From Blasia pusilla (lineage: Eukaryota > Marchantiophyta > Marchantiopsida > Blasiales): a stretch of 64,000 nt of DNA. Made by a program: the position numbers and the translations under genes. Position 1 is the first letter of the stretch. The number at the start of each line of letters is the position of its first letter. Below the pieces are notes generated by a model, which had not been told where the DNA came from, made no database searches, and saw only the letters and a program-made list of their open reading frames with translations. Shown one piece after another: positions 52,950 through 63,914 of the stretch. The stretch covers positions 43,648,001-43,712,000 of the forward strand of contig CM114272.1 in NCBI GenBank assembly GCA_050084515.1, written 5' to 3'.

Positions 52950-53292
52950 TAGGCACTTAATTTTTTTCCCCATCTATTTTATGATGAAAAGTTGTGTTGC
53001 CCTTGACCCCTACAGCAGATCAAGAGCCAAGGAGGTGACCTACAGACATAGGTCATCATGGAGAGAGTTTGGGAGAGTTTGGGAGAATATCCAAGGAGAG
53101 AGAGCTTTAGAGTTCATTCTCTCTTTTTTGAACCTCTTGGCATGGGGCCGCACAACTATGGTCATCCTTTCCTTTTGAGTAATCCAAGCCTCTTATTAGG
53201 AGAGTGGTTTTGGTTTAACATGAGAGAGAAATGAAGTTTGTGAGAGACATTTGAGTCCTTATGATTTACATAGAGAGAATGAGAGATTAAGA
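52950..53292 (+). mobile_element. Solo LTR fragment of the E2 family
   Basis: Shared blocks with the E2 LTR in the same order include TCAAGAGCCAAGGAGGTGAC, GAACCTCTTGGCATG and TAGGAGAGTGG followed by TTTTGGTTT. No internal element sequence lies next to it. Confidence 0.65.
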
Positions 53293-54180
53293 ACTCTACA
53301 ATACAAGAGTTTGCTAGAGTCCCACTCATTTTGTAGGTTGGTGACCATAGTTTCCATTAAGCAGCTCACAAGAATAGTCCTAAGAGCAAGAGCTACTCAT
53401 TTTGTTGTTTATTATGAAATTTATGGTGTAAAAGAATGGCATGCGGAATCGTTGCCCAATTTTGGATAGAAATTGAGTATGGGGGCAAGATTCTCCATGT
53501 TGGTGCTCTTGGAATTTTCCCTTAGCTTTTTGGATTTATGTTGTGCATGTTTGCAAATTTTTATGGGAGAAATCAGCGTGGAAGCGTTGCCAAATTTTTC
53601 GTAGAAGTTGAGGTCGTGGGCTGTACGATAGTTGCTATCTATTTCAGATGGAAGGTTAGATGAAGGATTTTATTTGACAAAGTCATAGATCGAGAAATTA
53701 TGCATGTTCTCAAAGAAACAATGCAAAATTTCAAGGTTGGATCTCAAAGGTTGTGAACTTTTCAGCGGGGGTATTATAGCCAAAGGAGGTGCGGTAAGAG
53801 GAGAGGAAGAGAGGAGAGAGGAGAGAGGAAACTACCTTCAACCAAAATAGATACTTTTTTTTGAAGAGAGCTTCCGTTGGGTTGAAGAGAGGAAACTTTT
53901 TGTGTGAATTTTTTTGCACTTTTTTGTTCATTTATTAAACAATCCCACAGTTTTTTTTTCCTCTTCCATATTTTGGCAACCCCTGTGAGTCCGACGAGTT
54001 GCAAATTGCACAAAATTTAGAAAACTGAAAAATCAGTGGAATCATAAGTGTGGAACCAATCACTTTTTCCATCCAAGGTCTGGAAAAAATCTATCATTTG
54101 CCCCGGGCTGAATAGAGTTCAAGCTCAAAGTGAAGGTTGAGGAAAAATAAAAGTACAATCTAAAACCTCATTTTGCATCC
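53293..54180. other. No recognised gene
   Basis: AT-rich sequence with GA-rich patches near 53795-53835 (GAGAGGAGAG). Nothing coding is supported. The base composition rises in GC toward the transposase gene. Confidence 0.5.
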
Positions 54181-57100
54181 TCAAAGTGGTTTGTTTAAAA
54201 TACTTCGCACTTCTTTGAGGGACAGAATTGGTTGGCGGATTCCTACTCCTACCTCCGACTCTCTTAAAACTACCAGCAACACATAGTACATGTGCTTACA
54301 AGGGAAATACCTTTTGCCACTTGTCTCTCTTTGGACAAAGTCATCACATGAACATGTGGGAAAGGAACAGATGTGCACCACATACACCCCTGTGACACTT
54401 GAATTTACAGTGTTGTTCCTGACCCAATACATCCTTCCTATTCCATTGCCACTCAAGACATCTTTCGTGGCAATGATCTCCATTTTTGCCTCCCGAGCTG
54501 ATGCAATTCGCTTTGCTCTCTCCACCGTTGGCCTGCACATTCTGTTTCTCTTCATCCCATTTCTAGATTCAAACAGAAATAATGGATTGAGATCATCCAC
54601 CTTCTCCGGGTACATGTTGACATCAATCTTGGGTTGAATACGAAATGCGAAGGTCTCTGTAATGCGAACATGCTCCGAACTTCCCCCGTCTATGAGTCTG
54701 AAACCGGCACTTGTAAGATTGTCCACTTCGTCTTGAGTGCAGTTCGTGCCTGCGGCGATGGGCCAAATCGTGGGGGTATTCCGGGGAGCTCCAATGGCAG
54801 CCGGATAAGACTTCCGGAAAGCGCAAGATTCATTTGGGCAGAAGAAGTACTTCAATTGATCCCCGGTCCTCGTGAAACGATCAAAGGTTTTGAGTCCCCA
54901 AAACCCAGGCAGAGGTCGTCGAGTCCTTGTACAGTTCTTATTTAGGAAAGTGCCGCATGCTCTCCTAATGCCATCAGATCCGCCTGCCGCAGTGGATCCA
55001 CGTCTTGGGTTGCTCGAGATATATGCCACCGTTTTAGGTTGCAATCCACCTCCATTACCGGAATCCCATATTGTTGAACCACCCCAGTGACATGATGTTG
55101 CGAACTTCCAGCAACGGAGGGCTTTTGAAATAAAACATTCACTGATTTTGGAGAAGTAACTCCATCACGGATTTGGGTCGGGTCCGGGGTTCCCGAATAC
55201 CTGGACGGTGTAATTTCCTCATCCAAATCAATCACCGGATTCGTTCCTCGATCTTTGCTTCTTCACTGCAAGTCAAGATACTTATCTGGTCTCCACGAGT
55301 CTCGTTCGATCGCTCTACCACCATCCAGTATGGGACGTCTTGAAACCCGCCCACGAATATCCCCACCAATGTGTACGCGTCTTGCTCGAGTGGAGTTCAG
55401 CTACACACCGGTTAAAGGCCCCGACATACAATTTTTCATCACAGATCTCACGGCCCATACGACATAGAGCTCATAGATCGACGGCCCTTTTCCTTTTGTT
55501 ATGCCTTTTGTGAGAAAGATATGGGATGCTGCAGACTGTAGCATTGCTCTTGCCTGGTCTTGTTGGCATGCCTCCACAAGTGAAATTCGTTGGCATGCTT
55601 GTGACGACCTCCAAGAGGAATGAACACTTTCCGCTCCACTTGTGTTGGGCAAGGGGCATTTTCATGAACGTTCAATCCCTGCAACGATGGCAATGTTAGA
55701 AGGGAATGAAAATAACCCAGGAGTCAAAGAAATAAGCGACCTGTCGGAACCAGACGGGTTGCAGGCCCGAGGCATCCCATGAACGACTCTGCGACCCGTC
55801 GGGTCCCGACGTGTTGTAACCTTAAACCCACCTACTGCAACCCGTCGGAACCCGACGGGTTGCAAGGCCGAGGCATCCCATGAACGACTCTGTGACCCGT
55901 CGGGTCCCGACGGGTTGCACACTCGAGACGACACCAAACATCTGGATGCAACCCGTCGATTTCCGCCGGGTTGCACCCTTGGGCAACCCGTCAGTTTCTG
56001 TCGGGTTGCACACTCGGGCAACCCGTCGGTTTCCGTCGGGTTGCACACTCGGGCAACCCGTCGGTTTTCGTCGGGTTGCACACTCGGGCAACCCGTCGCA
56101 TCCGACAGCTTGCTTGGTTTCTTGGGTTTGAAATCCATATAGTTCCCACGCTTCTCACCCTGAGCTACAACTTTACAAACAATTCTCAGCGTGAGCTTGA
56201 CAAGACAAAATAGTGAACTCACCTGCCGCATGAAGTTTCCCCATTGTCTCATACGTACAGTCCACCAACTCAACCAAGAGCACAACTCTTTGTACTTCCC
56301 CTCAATCGCATGCTTCCTCCACCACCCATGAAGTTCTTCCTGGCATTCCATGCCTTGCTTCTTGTTTTTCTTTGTCCTTGCAGCGTTGGAGTAGAGTGAC
56401 ATGCTCTGTCCTCTTATTCTCCTTGATGCAAGATTTGGTGTACCGGGTCACAGACTGTTGCCAATGGAAATCATCCGACCTTTCCCTCTCCGGTTGAACC
56501 TCTCCACCCGAGAACACTTCCCGGATAGCAATCCACCCAGGTTGTGCATTGTCCGCCATGAACCCATAAATTTCCGGAGGTGGCCTTTTGTTTTCCTTCA
56601 CCACCTCCAATAAGAGTAACTAGCACATCTTCAAACTGCCAACGTCTTCTGCCTTTACTTCACAGACAAATATAGTTTTGAGTCCCTTCTCCACATGGTC
56701 ATAAACGTGAGCACCCATCGTCAACCATCCGTTCAAAGACTCAGAGCAAATATCAAAGCTTATCCAACTCCCGTAAAGATCTTCCCCTTCCCTCATTCGA
56801 TCTATAAGATCGAGGCCACTCGACGGACCTGTGGTTGACATTTTGAAGACATAGGCCCTGGATCCCTCGCCTCCTTGGCCCATGAACTGCCATCTCTGAA
56901 TGAATGGAAATCTGGAGTTGGCCTTGATTCTGGCGATGGCATCCATTTCGGCCGTCTTTCCATCCAGAACTCGTATCTGACACAACAAATTCCGGAAGCA
57001 TTCAGCATCAGCGAGAAATGCAAGATTTTCCCAGAGTTGTTTCTCCTCAACCGCCGTGATCTCATCCTGTCCAAGGATTCCAAGCAATTGTTCACAAATT

Positions 57101-58227
57101 TGTGATGCCGTTGTGAGCTTGATCACTCCGGGCTTTGAACCCGGAGAGTTTCTGTAGACCTCGGCTACTTTCTTCGCCACATCCTCCTTGATGTGTCTTT
57201 GAATTGCATCGGTCACAGGATGAGTGTGGGAGCCAACATGGACAGCCAGCCTTGTATACTCTGACGTGGAGCCCAAGTCGTGGAAAATGAAAAATATGTA
57301 TGCAGACACGCCCAACGAGGAAGGGCGTGCGACAATGAGGACATCGATGGCCTCCGCGGTATGGTGGCACCGACCTCGTATGGAGTTTTGCATTCTTGGG
57401 AGGGAATTGCGGCGTATTGACTCGCCCGTTGCGCTCTAGATACGAGCATGGACTTCTACACTCCAAGGCTCCCACGCATTGGCGGCGGGAGACAATCCAA
57501 GGACCATCTGAAATTGAAGCACTTTGGTCCGTTGAAGCTCGCACCATCGATGACAATCGACTTTCGTCCATACCCTTCAGCGGCCTCCATCCTTCTTTTG
57601 AGCGGGAGCAAAGCAAGTGGAGGCAACTCAAAAATGCAATTACCATCGTGACGTGGGCGGCGGCAAATTGTCGACAAGAATGTGCTTGAACATTTTCAAG
57701 GGCAGAGACGAAAGCAAACTATTGCCACGATACTAAGCAAGAAGAACGAGTAGGCGGACAGAGGGCCCGATTGGTGCCCGGCAGATCCATCGAGGTTGAT
57801 AACATCCGGAATCTCTTCGGAAAAACAACATTGTTCTGGCGTGCGGTTGGAGTCGGCCGGATCTGCAGAGCTTGGAGTTGCAAACGAGAGCTCGGAGCAC
57901 TAGGAAATTCTAGACCGTCTACTTGGGAAACAGACGAATTTAAGGGGCGGGCCAGTAAACTCTGTATTGACCATTTGGTAGAGGTAGGAGATTCCATACT
58001 TTACGGTCTGAGATCACTGGCTGGACCGTCTCACCTATTATGTCTTCCGTACCGTCCACCCTAACATCTTTGGATACAAAGATGGTTCCAATTTGAAGAA
58101 GAAATCGAAGAGACAGAAAATTTTCATCCACTGCTATGAAAGACTCACGAGCTTGGGGTCGAATGATTTCCGATTGAGGAAGGGCTGCCAGATGATTGCC
58201 ACAAGTGAGCTTAACATAATTATCCAT
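54181..58227 (-). pseudogene. MULE-type transposase with SWIM zinc finger
   Basis: The minus strand carries, in order: an N-terminal part from about 58227 (MDNYVKLTCGNHL), a 257-residue frame 57393-56620, then after a single TAG at 56620-56622 the same frame continues with the catalytic segment IYGFMADNAQPGWIAIREVF and DFHWQQSV (usual CDFH, here Asp for Cys). Next comes WRKHAIEGKYKELC...MRQ with a good donor (CAG|GTGAGT, about 56223). The intron to about 55683 holds palindrome array A. The C-terminal part has a SWIM finger, CSC...CKHMYYVLLVV, at about 54365-54275. Frameshifts near 56390 and 57450 and the stop indicate decay. Mutator-like transposases cut and paste their element at terminal inverted repeats. 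Confidence 0.65.
55741..56113. repeat. Palindrome array A (intron of transposase)
   Basis: Nine units of the form CAACCCGTCGG, 3-4 variable bases, CCGACGGGTTG. The last four units are spaced exactly 36 bases apart with nearly identical 9-base spacers. The first four are arranged as a 101-bp duplication (55753-55817 against 55854-55917). The array lies in the proposed intron between the catalytic and SWIM parts. Confidence 0.85.
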
Positions 58228-58277
58228 TCCAAGAAGATTCCAACGGGAGGAGACTGAGAATGAGAATGAGAATGAGA

Positions 58278-58286
58278 ATATTTAAT
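58278..58286 (-). promoter_or_regulatory. Possible TATA box of the transposase gene
   Basis: CTATAAATT on the minus strand, about 50 bases before the proposed start at 58227. A GAGAAT repeat (58254-58278) lies beside it. Confidence 0.35.
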
Positions 58287-58468
58287 TTATAGTGAATAGG
58301 AAACAGATACTCCTGACAAGATGAATTCGGTGGGTGACATTGTCTGACACAATGGATCCAATTCTGTTGCAATATGTTTCCGGATTTGGGAAGCAGAGGG
58401 TTGCGCATCACACTTGGAACCCGTTGGAGTCCTGGTAACTCAGAAATTACCTGAAGCTAACCGAAGCC

Positions 58469-59132
58469 TGCAACCCGTCGGCATCGGACGGGTTGCACGC
58501 TTCTGCTAAACATTGTCGAAGCGATCAACCCGTCGCTCTCCGACGAGTTGCTCGGATACCGATCCTTCTTGCCCGAAGATGCCGGAGGTGTGCAAACCGT
58601 CTGTTCCTGACGAGTTCCGCGGGTGCCTCGCCTTTTAGCCCAAAGACGGCGAGGCGTGCAACCTGTCGCCCTCCAACGGGTTGCGCAAGGGCCTTGCCTT
58701 GTGGTGCAGCCAGCCAGACTCCGACGACTTGCACGGGAAGCCCTTGTTCCTAACCCTTGATGAGGGAAGCGTGCAACCCAATGGTCTCCGACGGATTGCC
58801 CAAGATACGTCCCGTTCCCGTCCCAAACACGGCGGAGGCGCGCAACATGTCGGGCTCCGACGGGTTGCGCGGGTACCTCGCGTTGTTTTTCGAAGACGAC
58901 GGAGGCGCTCAACCCGTCGGTCTCCGACGGGTTGCTCGCGCACATGGCGACGTACCCAGGATGGCGGAGGCGCGCAACATGTCGGTCTCCGACGGGTTGC
59001 GCGGGTACCTCGCGTTCTTTTCCGAAGACGACGGAGCCGCTCAACCCGTCGGTCTCCGACGGGTTGCTTGCGCACGTGGCGACGTTCCCAGGATGGCGGA
59101 GCCGCGCAACCTGTCGGACTCCGACGGATTGC
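58469..59132. repeat. Palindrome array B (between the divergent genes)
   Basis: Eleven units of the GTCGG/CCGAC palindrome, roughly every 50-65 bases. From 58831 a higher-order tandem repeat of 132 bases (starts 58831, 58963, 59095) carries two units per period. Long open frames across the array arise because the repeat lacks stops in several frames. Confidence 0.85.
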
Positions 59133-59221
59133 CATTTTTCACGTCCGGACTTCCGTAACATCCGGCACGTCGCCGTCGAAAGGACGACGGGACCCAACGG
59201 TCAGCCCAACGGCTAGAAAAG

Positions 59222-59230
59222 TATAAATAG
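59222..59230 (+). promoter_or_regulatory. TATA box of the plus-strand gene
   Basis: TATAAATAG in a GC-rich surrounding, about 90 bases after the last unit of array B and some 250 bases before the ATG at 59478. A transcription start near 59255 is expected. Confidence 0.6.
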
Positions 59231-60673
59231 GGCAGAAATCGCTCATTTCTGGTTTCTCATTTTGCGATCTTCATTCCTCACTCCTCACTCCCGCAGCGGC
59301 TGATCGATCGATATCTGAAGGGCATTTCACGGCGACACATCGCGAGTCGATAGGAGGGAACGAGAGCGAGACGGTTCGACAGAGCGATAGCGGGACGATT
59401 CGAGCTCCCATCTCGACATCAGCAAGGCGACTGATCAAGGAATTCGTCGTGGACATAGGTGGAGGCATTTCTGGCAAAAATGACGAGGAAAAAATCACAA
59501 GCCAACAAGTCAAGGAGCTTCACTCCCAAGTCCATTAGGACTCTGCGTCGCCTTCTCCCGGGCCTCGTTCGCGAATGAAATTAGGCAAAGCAGGAAATCG
59601 AGGAGCGGGAAAGGGAAGCGGAGATGCACAACCAAGTGCTTCTTGCGAGACGTGTTCAAGAGGTGCTAGATAAACAGAACGCAGAGGCCGAGACGTCGCA
59701 GGCCTTGAAGAAAAGGATCGCCGACGAAAAGAGAGAAAAGAAGCGCCTGGACGCGTCGGTGAGGAGGGCAGAATTGGCTAAAGCGAGAAGGAAAAAGCGA
59801 TAGCCATTGACGATAGCCCAGCCCGTCCAACCGCAAGTGTTGAGATGCGGGAAATGTCCCCCACGAAGTCCGGGGACGCAATCAACATAGTGGAAACAAC
59901 AGAAGTTGAAATCGATGACGACGAGGTCATGAGGACCGCCAGCGTGGAGATGGTGGACATGGCCGAAGAAGCCGAAGAGCGGTCATTCTCGACTCCAAGC
60001 CCAGCGGAGGACATCGACCTCTATGGGATCGACGAGTTTCCAGTCGATTTGCCAGCCTCTGTCTCAGACAAGTTAGCTGGTCAAGAAACCGACCCCATTT
60101 TCGGCGGGTAAGAGAGGTTAGGTTTTTTAATTATGTGAATTGCAATTCATTGGGATTTTAGTGTAGCTTATTCTTGCCCGGTTCGACGGTGGTAAAGCAG
60201 ATGGCACTCATGGAGGGCCCAACGCCCGAGGATTCCACTGCGCGATTGCGGACAATGGAATACGTCCGCGAAATTCGATCCGGCGAGGACATCGCGGCTA
60301 AAACAATCGGCGGCGATAAAGATCCTCACGTCGACAACTTTCCTCCCTTCTATGTTCAGCCTTACGACGAGCATGGAACCCAAGCTGGTTATCGAGGAGG
60401 ACTTGGAAAAGCTCGACACATTCGGAGGATGCGAGACCAGGACTTGAAGGCAAGTTGAGGGCACGGAATTCAGTTTGGATGAGGAATGCATTTCTTCATC
60501 GGGATGGAAATCACGGAGTTCATGGCGTGGACCAAGTTTGCGGAGGAGCGGCCCAACTCATTGGAGGCACATTTCTGCGTGAAGGCAGTGGTCCTTCACC
60601 CATACCCTCATCACATGGCGACGGTGGAGATGGCAATGCATGCCATGAACACGTGAGTATCTTTAACACTTTC

Positions 60674-61038
60674 GCAACTCGTCGGACCGACGGCGAGTTG
60701 CTCGATTGATGAATGGGTTAGGTTTGTTTTTGCGAAAGCAACTCGTCGGACTCGACGGGTTCTTTGGATCGCACGCTTTTTGGATGTTTTTTTAAGATTG
60801 CAACTCGTCGGACTCCGACGACTTGTTTGATTGAACATAGATTTAACTAGTTTTTGGCCCAAAGCAAACCGTCGGAGTCCGACGGGTTGCTTACCAAGCA
60901 TTAGCAAATCTGAATGCAATCCGTCGGACTCCGACGGGTTGCATCATTAAGCTCGCTGCTAGAATCCGACCTTGAGCTATGACGACCCGTCAGAGTCTGA
61001 CGGGTTGCAGGAACCCATGTAATTTCCTGACGGGTTGA
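60674..61038. repeat. Palindrome array C
   Basis: Six full units and one half unit, variants of CAACTCGTCGG/CAACCCGTCGG with CCGACGGGTTGC, spaced about 50-65 bases. It begins some 20 bases after the splice donor GTGAGT at 60654. Confidence 0.85.
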
Positions 61039-62639
61039 GTTTGGATGTGCATGATTGTATCGGAGGGGAATGTCACCCACCACTGGATCCAGGACTGCGA
61101 TCGGGTGAGGAAGGTGCTTACGACGCACCCGGGAGAGTACAGGGGGTTCTTGGGCGATGCCCTCGTCAATCAGATGCTTGCAAAGGGTGCTCAGATTAAG
61201 AAGAAAACTTGGGCAAACAAGTTTATTTCTCAAGATGCAGCCGTAACCATCCTTCGCTGGTCGAAGATACAGGCCGCGAAGAAAAGCGCTGCACTGGAGC
61301 TAGAGCGAAGGGAGAAGGTATCTGCGTCTGAGCGCGCCAAATTCATCAAGCTGCGATGATCTCGCGCAACGAAATACACGGCGAGCAAGATGCAGCGACA
61401 CATCAGCATTCTCAACCCCGAACTTGGCCGGAGTTCTACAAGGACCTGAAGGCGATTATCAAGCGCCAGCGGAAGAGGGATGAAGATCCGCATGGTCGGA
61501 TTGGGGAGAAAGTGTCACTGGATCGCGTGCATCGGTTTGCGTTGTCCGGGATAAGGGAGTTCAGGAGGATACGACTGATGAAAATCGATCTCGAGGCTCG
61601 AGAGGCCGGAAGAGGGCGGCACACCATCCTCCGGGTGTGTCCGATCCAGTGATCTCGCATTGGCTACGCCAATGGTTATTCTGGGACGCGTTGCGGGTAA
61701 TCGGGAAGTCCGTGCTGGACGGTCTTCAAGCGGAGCTCAGAAGATTAGAGCCCATTCCGCCTGAAGCAAACCTTGAAAGTTCTGGAGATTACGAGGTTTG
61801 GCTCGACGACATCCGAGACAAGCCAACAAAAAACCCAGGATTCAAGACCATGTTCAAGGTTTGCGTCCCCTCCTCGGCGAGCTTGACGAAGAAGTAGAGG
61901 GGAACAAACGGGATCAAGCAAAGAAGAAGCGAGATCTCTGAGAGCAGACGGCCGGTCTCGTTCGACTAAAAGCGCCCAACGGATGGTCTTCGTACCTCGC
62001 CCAGTGTAAGAACGCGGTATGTGGGAAAAATTACCGGTAGCCTTGAAATTGTGGGCCTCGCCGCCGGATGCAGAGACATTCTCCATGTACGACGTGGAGA
62101 TGGGGCAAAGACATGTCCGATTGGGAGGTGGAGAATTGCCCCATTTGGCTCGACTTCAACGACCCTGAAGACATCACGGATAAGGACTTACGAGTGCTTC
62201 ATGATGCAAAGTGGCCTCGGGACAAGACGACATCCCCAATTTTGTCCGGCTGAAGACTTCTTGGAGGAGATGCGAAGAGCAGGCCACGAGACAGATTGAG
62301 TTGGCTTCCAAGGTCCGGACGACCAAAGAGAAATCCGCTGGTCTCAAAGGCAAGGCGAGGGAGGAAAAATTCAGAGGCCGAGTCTTCCCAAAGAGAGGTG
62401 AAGATTCAAGGCCGAGGCGGAATCGTCCGGACGAGCGGGGAGAGAGGGTCTGACCAGGTCCTCGGCAAAAAAAAATGCCACAAGAATCCGAGGTCATAGA
62501 AACCCCGACAAGCCGTCCCCCAGGCTAGGGAGAAGCGAAGCGAGAGTTGCCCGGGTTGTCCCAAGGAGAATACTGACCCATCAACCTTGGGAAGACACGG
62601 ACAAACAACGACCGGACAAGCGTCCTCCTTGATTCACTC

Positions 62640-63914
62640 CTTTCTTTGGATGAGTGAAGAGCTTCGATTCTCAAGCGTCGACACGACCATCGAAAAATGG
62701 AAAATGGGGACGGAAGCTCCACGAAACGGGCATCTTTGCTGGGCGATGAATGGAGTGGTCGAAGAGGTTGCGGTGGATCTCTTGATCGCCGATCCGCCCC
62801 TCGGGGTTGCGACTTTGGGGCGAGAATCCGTCGGACGAGGTACTGAGTGGAATGTGGCGCTCGATTATGACCAAATTGCACTTTTGTTTTCCTTGCGACG
62901 CCTATCCCGAGTGACAGGGGCTGCTTCTTGGTGTTGACTGGAGGGAGCGAGGACGAGCTCTTCAACCTCCAGTGCGTCAAGAGGTCGCTAAAGTGAAGGA
63001 CGGCACAATCGTGGATCATAAAAAACGAGAACCCACTCCGATCCGCGACGAGTGAGATTCGGGTAAGGCTCAATTCCTGTACAATAATTTCAATTATCTT
63101 ATAATGATGTGTAGAATGAGAGTCAATCTGGGTTTTTTTTGGTCAGTGAGCAACCCGTCGGAAGGCGACGGGTTGCTGGCTTAGAGCAGCCCATGCTCGG
63201 CTGAGAGCAACCCGTCGGTTTCCGACGGGTTGCATCTTTCCCACATACACAGGGAAAACCGCGGTGTACCTGCAACCCGTCGTGTTCCGACGGGTTGGTC
63301 CGGGACAAAACAACCCGTCGGACTCCGACAGGTTGATCCAAAGTCAGTTATTGAAAATGTTCTCAAGGCGACTTCTTTAGTTTCGACATTGTTTCCAACG
63401 CGTCTTTGATTCTGAGATGGACCACTCCTACGTCGCTTGCCCGTTCGGCCCGAGCACAATTTCCAGGTGTTCAAGATCCAGGATCTGTGGATCCATGCTC
63501 GATGGGTGCTGGCTTAGATAGTTTGTACTATTCCCCGGAATTTACATGCAAGACAAGTACCCCACGGGAGGAGGAAGGAAAAGTCCCGACCACGATGCAA
63601 ACGCTCATCGAGCTCTGCTCAAGGCCGGGTGACTTGGTGTTCGACTTAATGGGACTTTCAGGGCAAGTATCAAAGGCGCTGGCAGAGTGGCAGAACATTC
63701 TCGCCTCGAGGAAGGCAGAATGTTTGACCTTTGCAAGGAGGCAAAGCGAGAATCTGAAAGGCTCGTTGGGGCGTACAACTCTCCACCGAAGCCGAGAGCT
63801 CCGGTTCCAGAGCCACCCTTGGTAGTGACTCCATCGTTACTTCCAACGATTCCCAAAATCGGGAGGGCAAGGCCGAAAGTGATTTTGCAAGAGCTCTCGG
63901 ACGATGACGATTGA
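62640..63914 (+). pseudogene. DPP-type DNA methyltransferase-like domain, split by array D
   Basis: The first half has VDLLIADPPLGV near 62776-62812 (motif IV of N4-cytosine/N6-adenine methyltransferases, DPPY/W expected), then YDQIALLFS and, in the next frame, CFLVLTGG. The second half, after array D, has TLIELCSRPGDLVFDLMGLSG near 63600-63662 (motif I; DPF.GSG expected), followed by ALAE and, in another frame, EEGRMFDLCKEAKRE. Motif IV before motif I is the beta-class order. Changes at the Tyr/Trp of DPPY and at the first Gly position of the SAM loop, with two frameshifts, argue that it is inactive. Confidence 0.55.
63150..63337. repeat. Palindrome array D (intron of methyltransferase-like gene)
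   Basis: Four units, CAACCCGTCGG and CCGACGGGTTG around 3-4 variable bases, spaced about 50-60 bases. It lies between a donor at about 63062 (CGG|GTAAGG) and a probable acceptor near 63385. Confidence 0.85.

Larger units (their letters stand above)
59478..63914 (+). pseudogene. Decayed gene ending in an N4/N6 DNA-methyltransferase-like domain
   Basis: From an ATG at 59478 (MTRKKSQANKSRSFTPKS) the plus strand encodes, in shifting frames: a charged coiled coil (about 59590-59800), an acidic part (59845-60111), a segment with AEERPNSLEAHFCVKAVVLH (60490-60653, then a GTGAGT donor), HHWIQDCDRVRKVLTTHPGE (61078 on), and the C-terminal domain from about 62640. Arrays C and D lie after good splice donors, so both are probably intronic. 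The acidic tail LQELSDDDD ends at 63914. I do not recognise the N-terminal two thirds. Repeated frameshifts suggest a dead copy of a multigene or mobile family. Confidence 0.5.

Noticed and set aside
55983-56112. CRISPR-like array (about 27-base repeats with 9-base spacers, period 36)
   Set aside because: The spacers are nearly identical and too short, each repeat is a full palindrome, and the DNA is clearly plant nuclear.
58457-59197. 246-residue minus-strand frame and overlapping plus-strand frames rich in TRRSPTGC-like repeats
   Set aside because: They are readings of palindrome array B, open in several frames on both strands because the repeat contains no stop codon. No protein family fits.
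54181-63914. Insertion of giant-virus (NCLDV) DNA carrying a methyltransferase
   Set aside because: The genes have plant-like introns, the neighbour is a MULE transposase, and no viral core gene is present.
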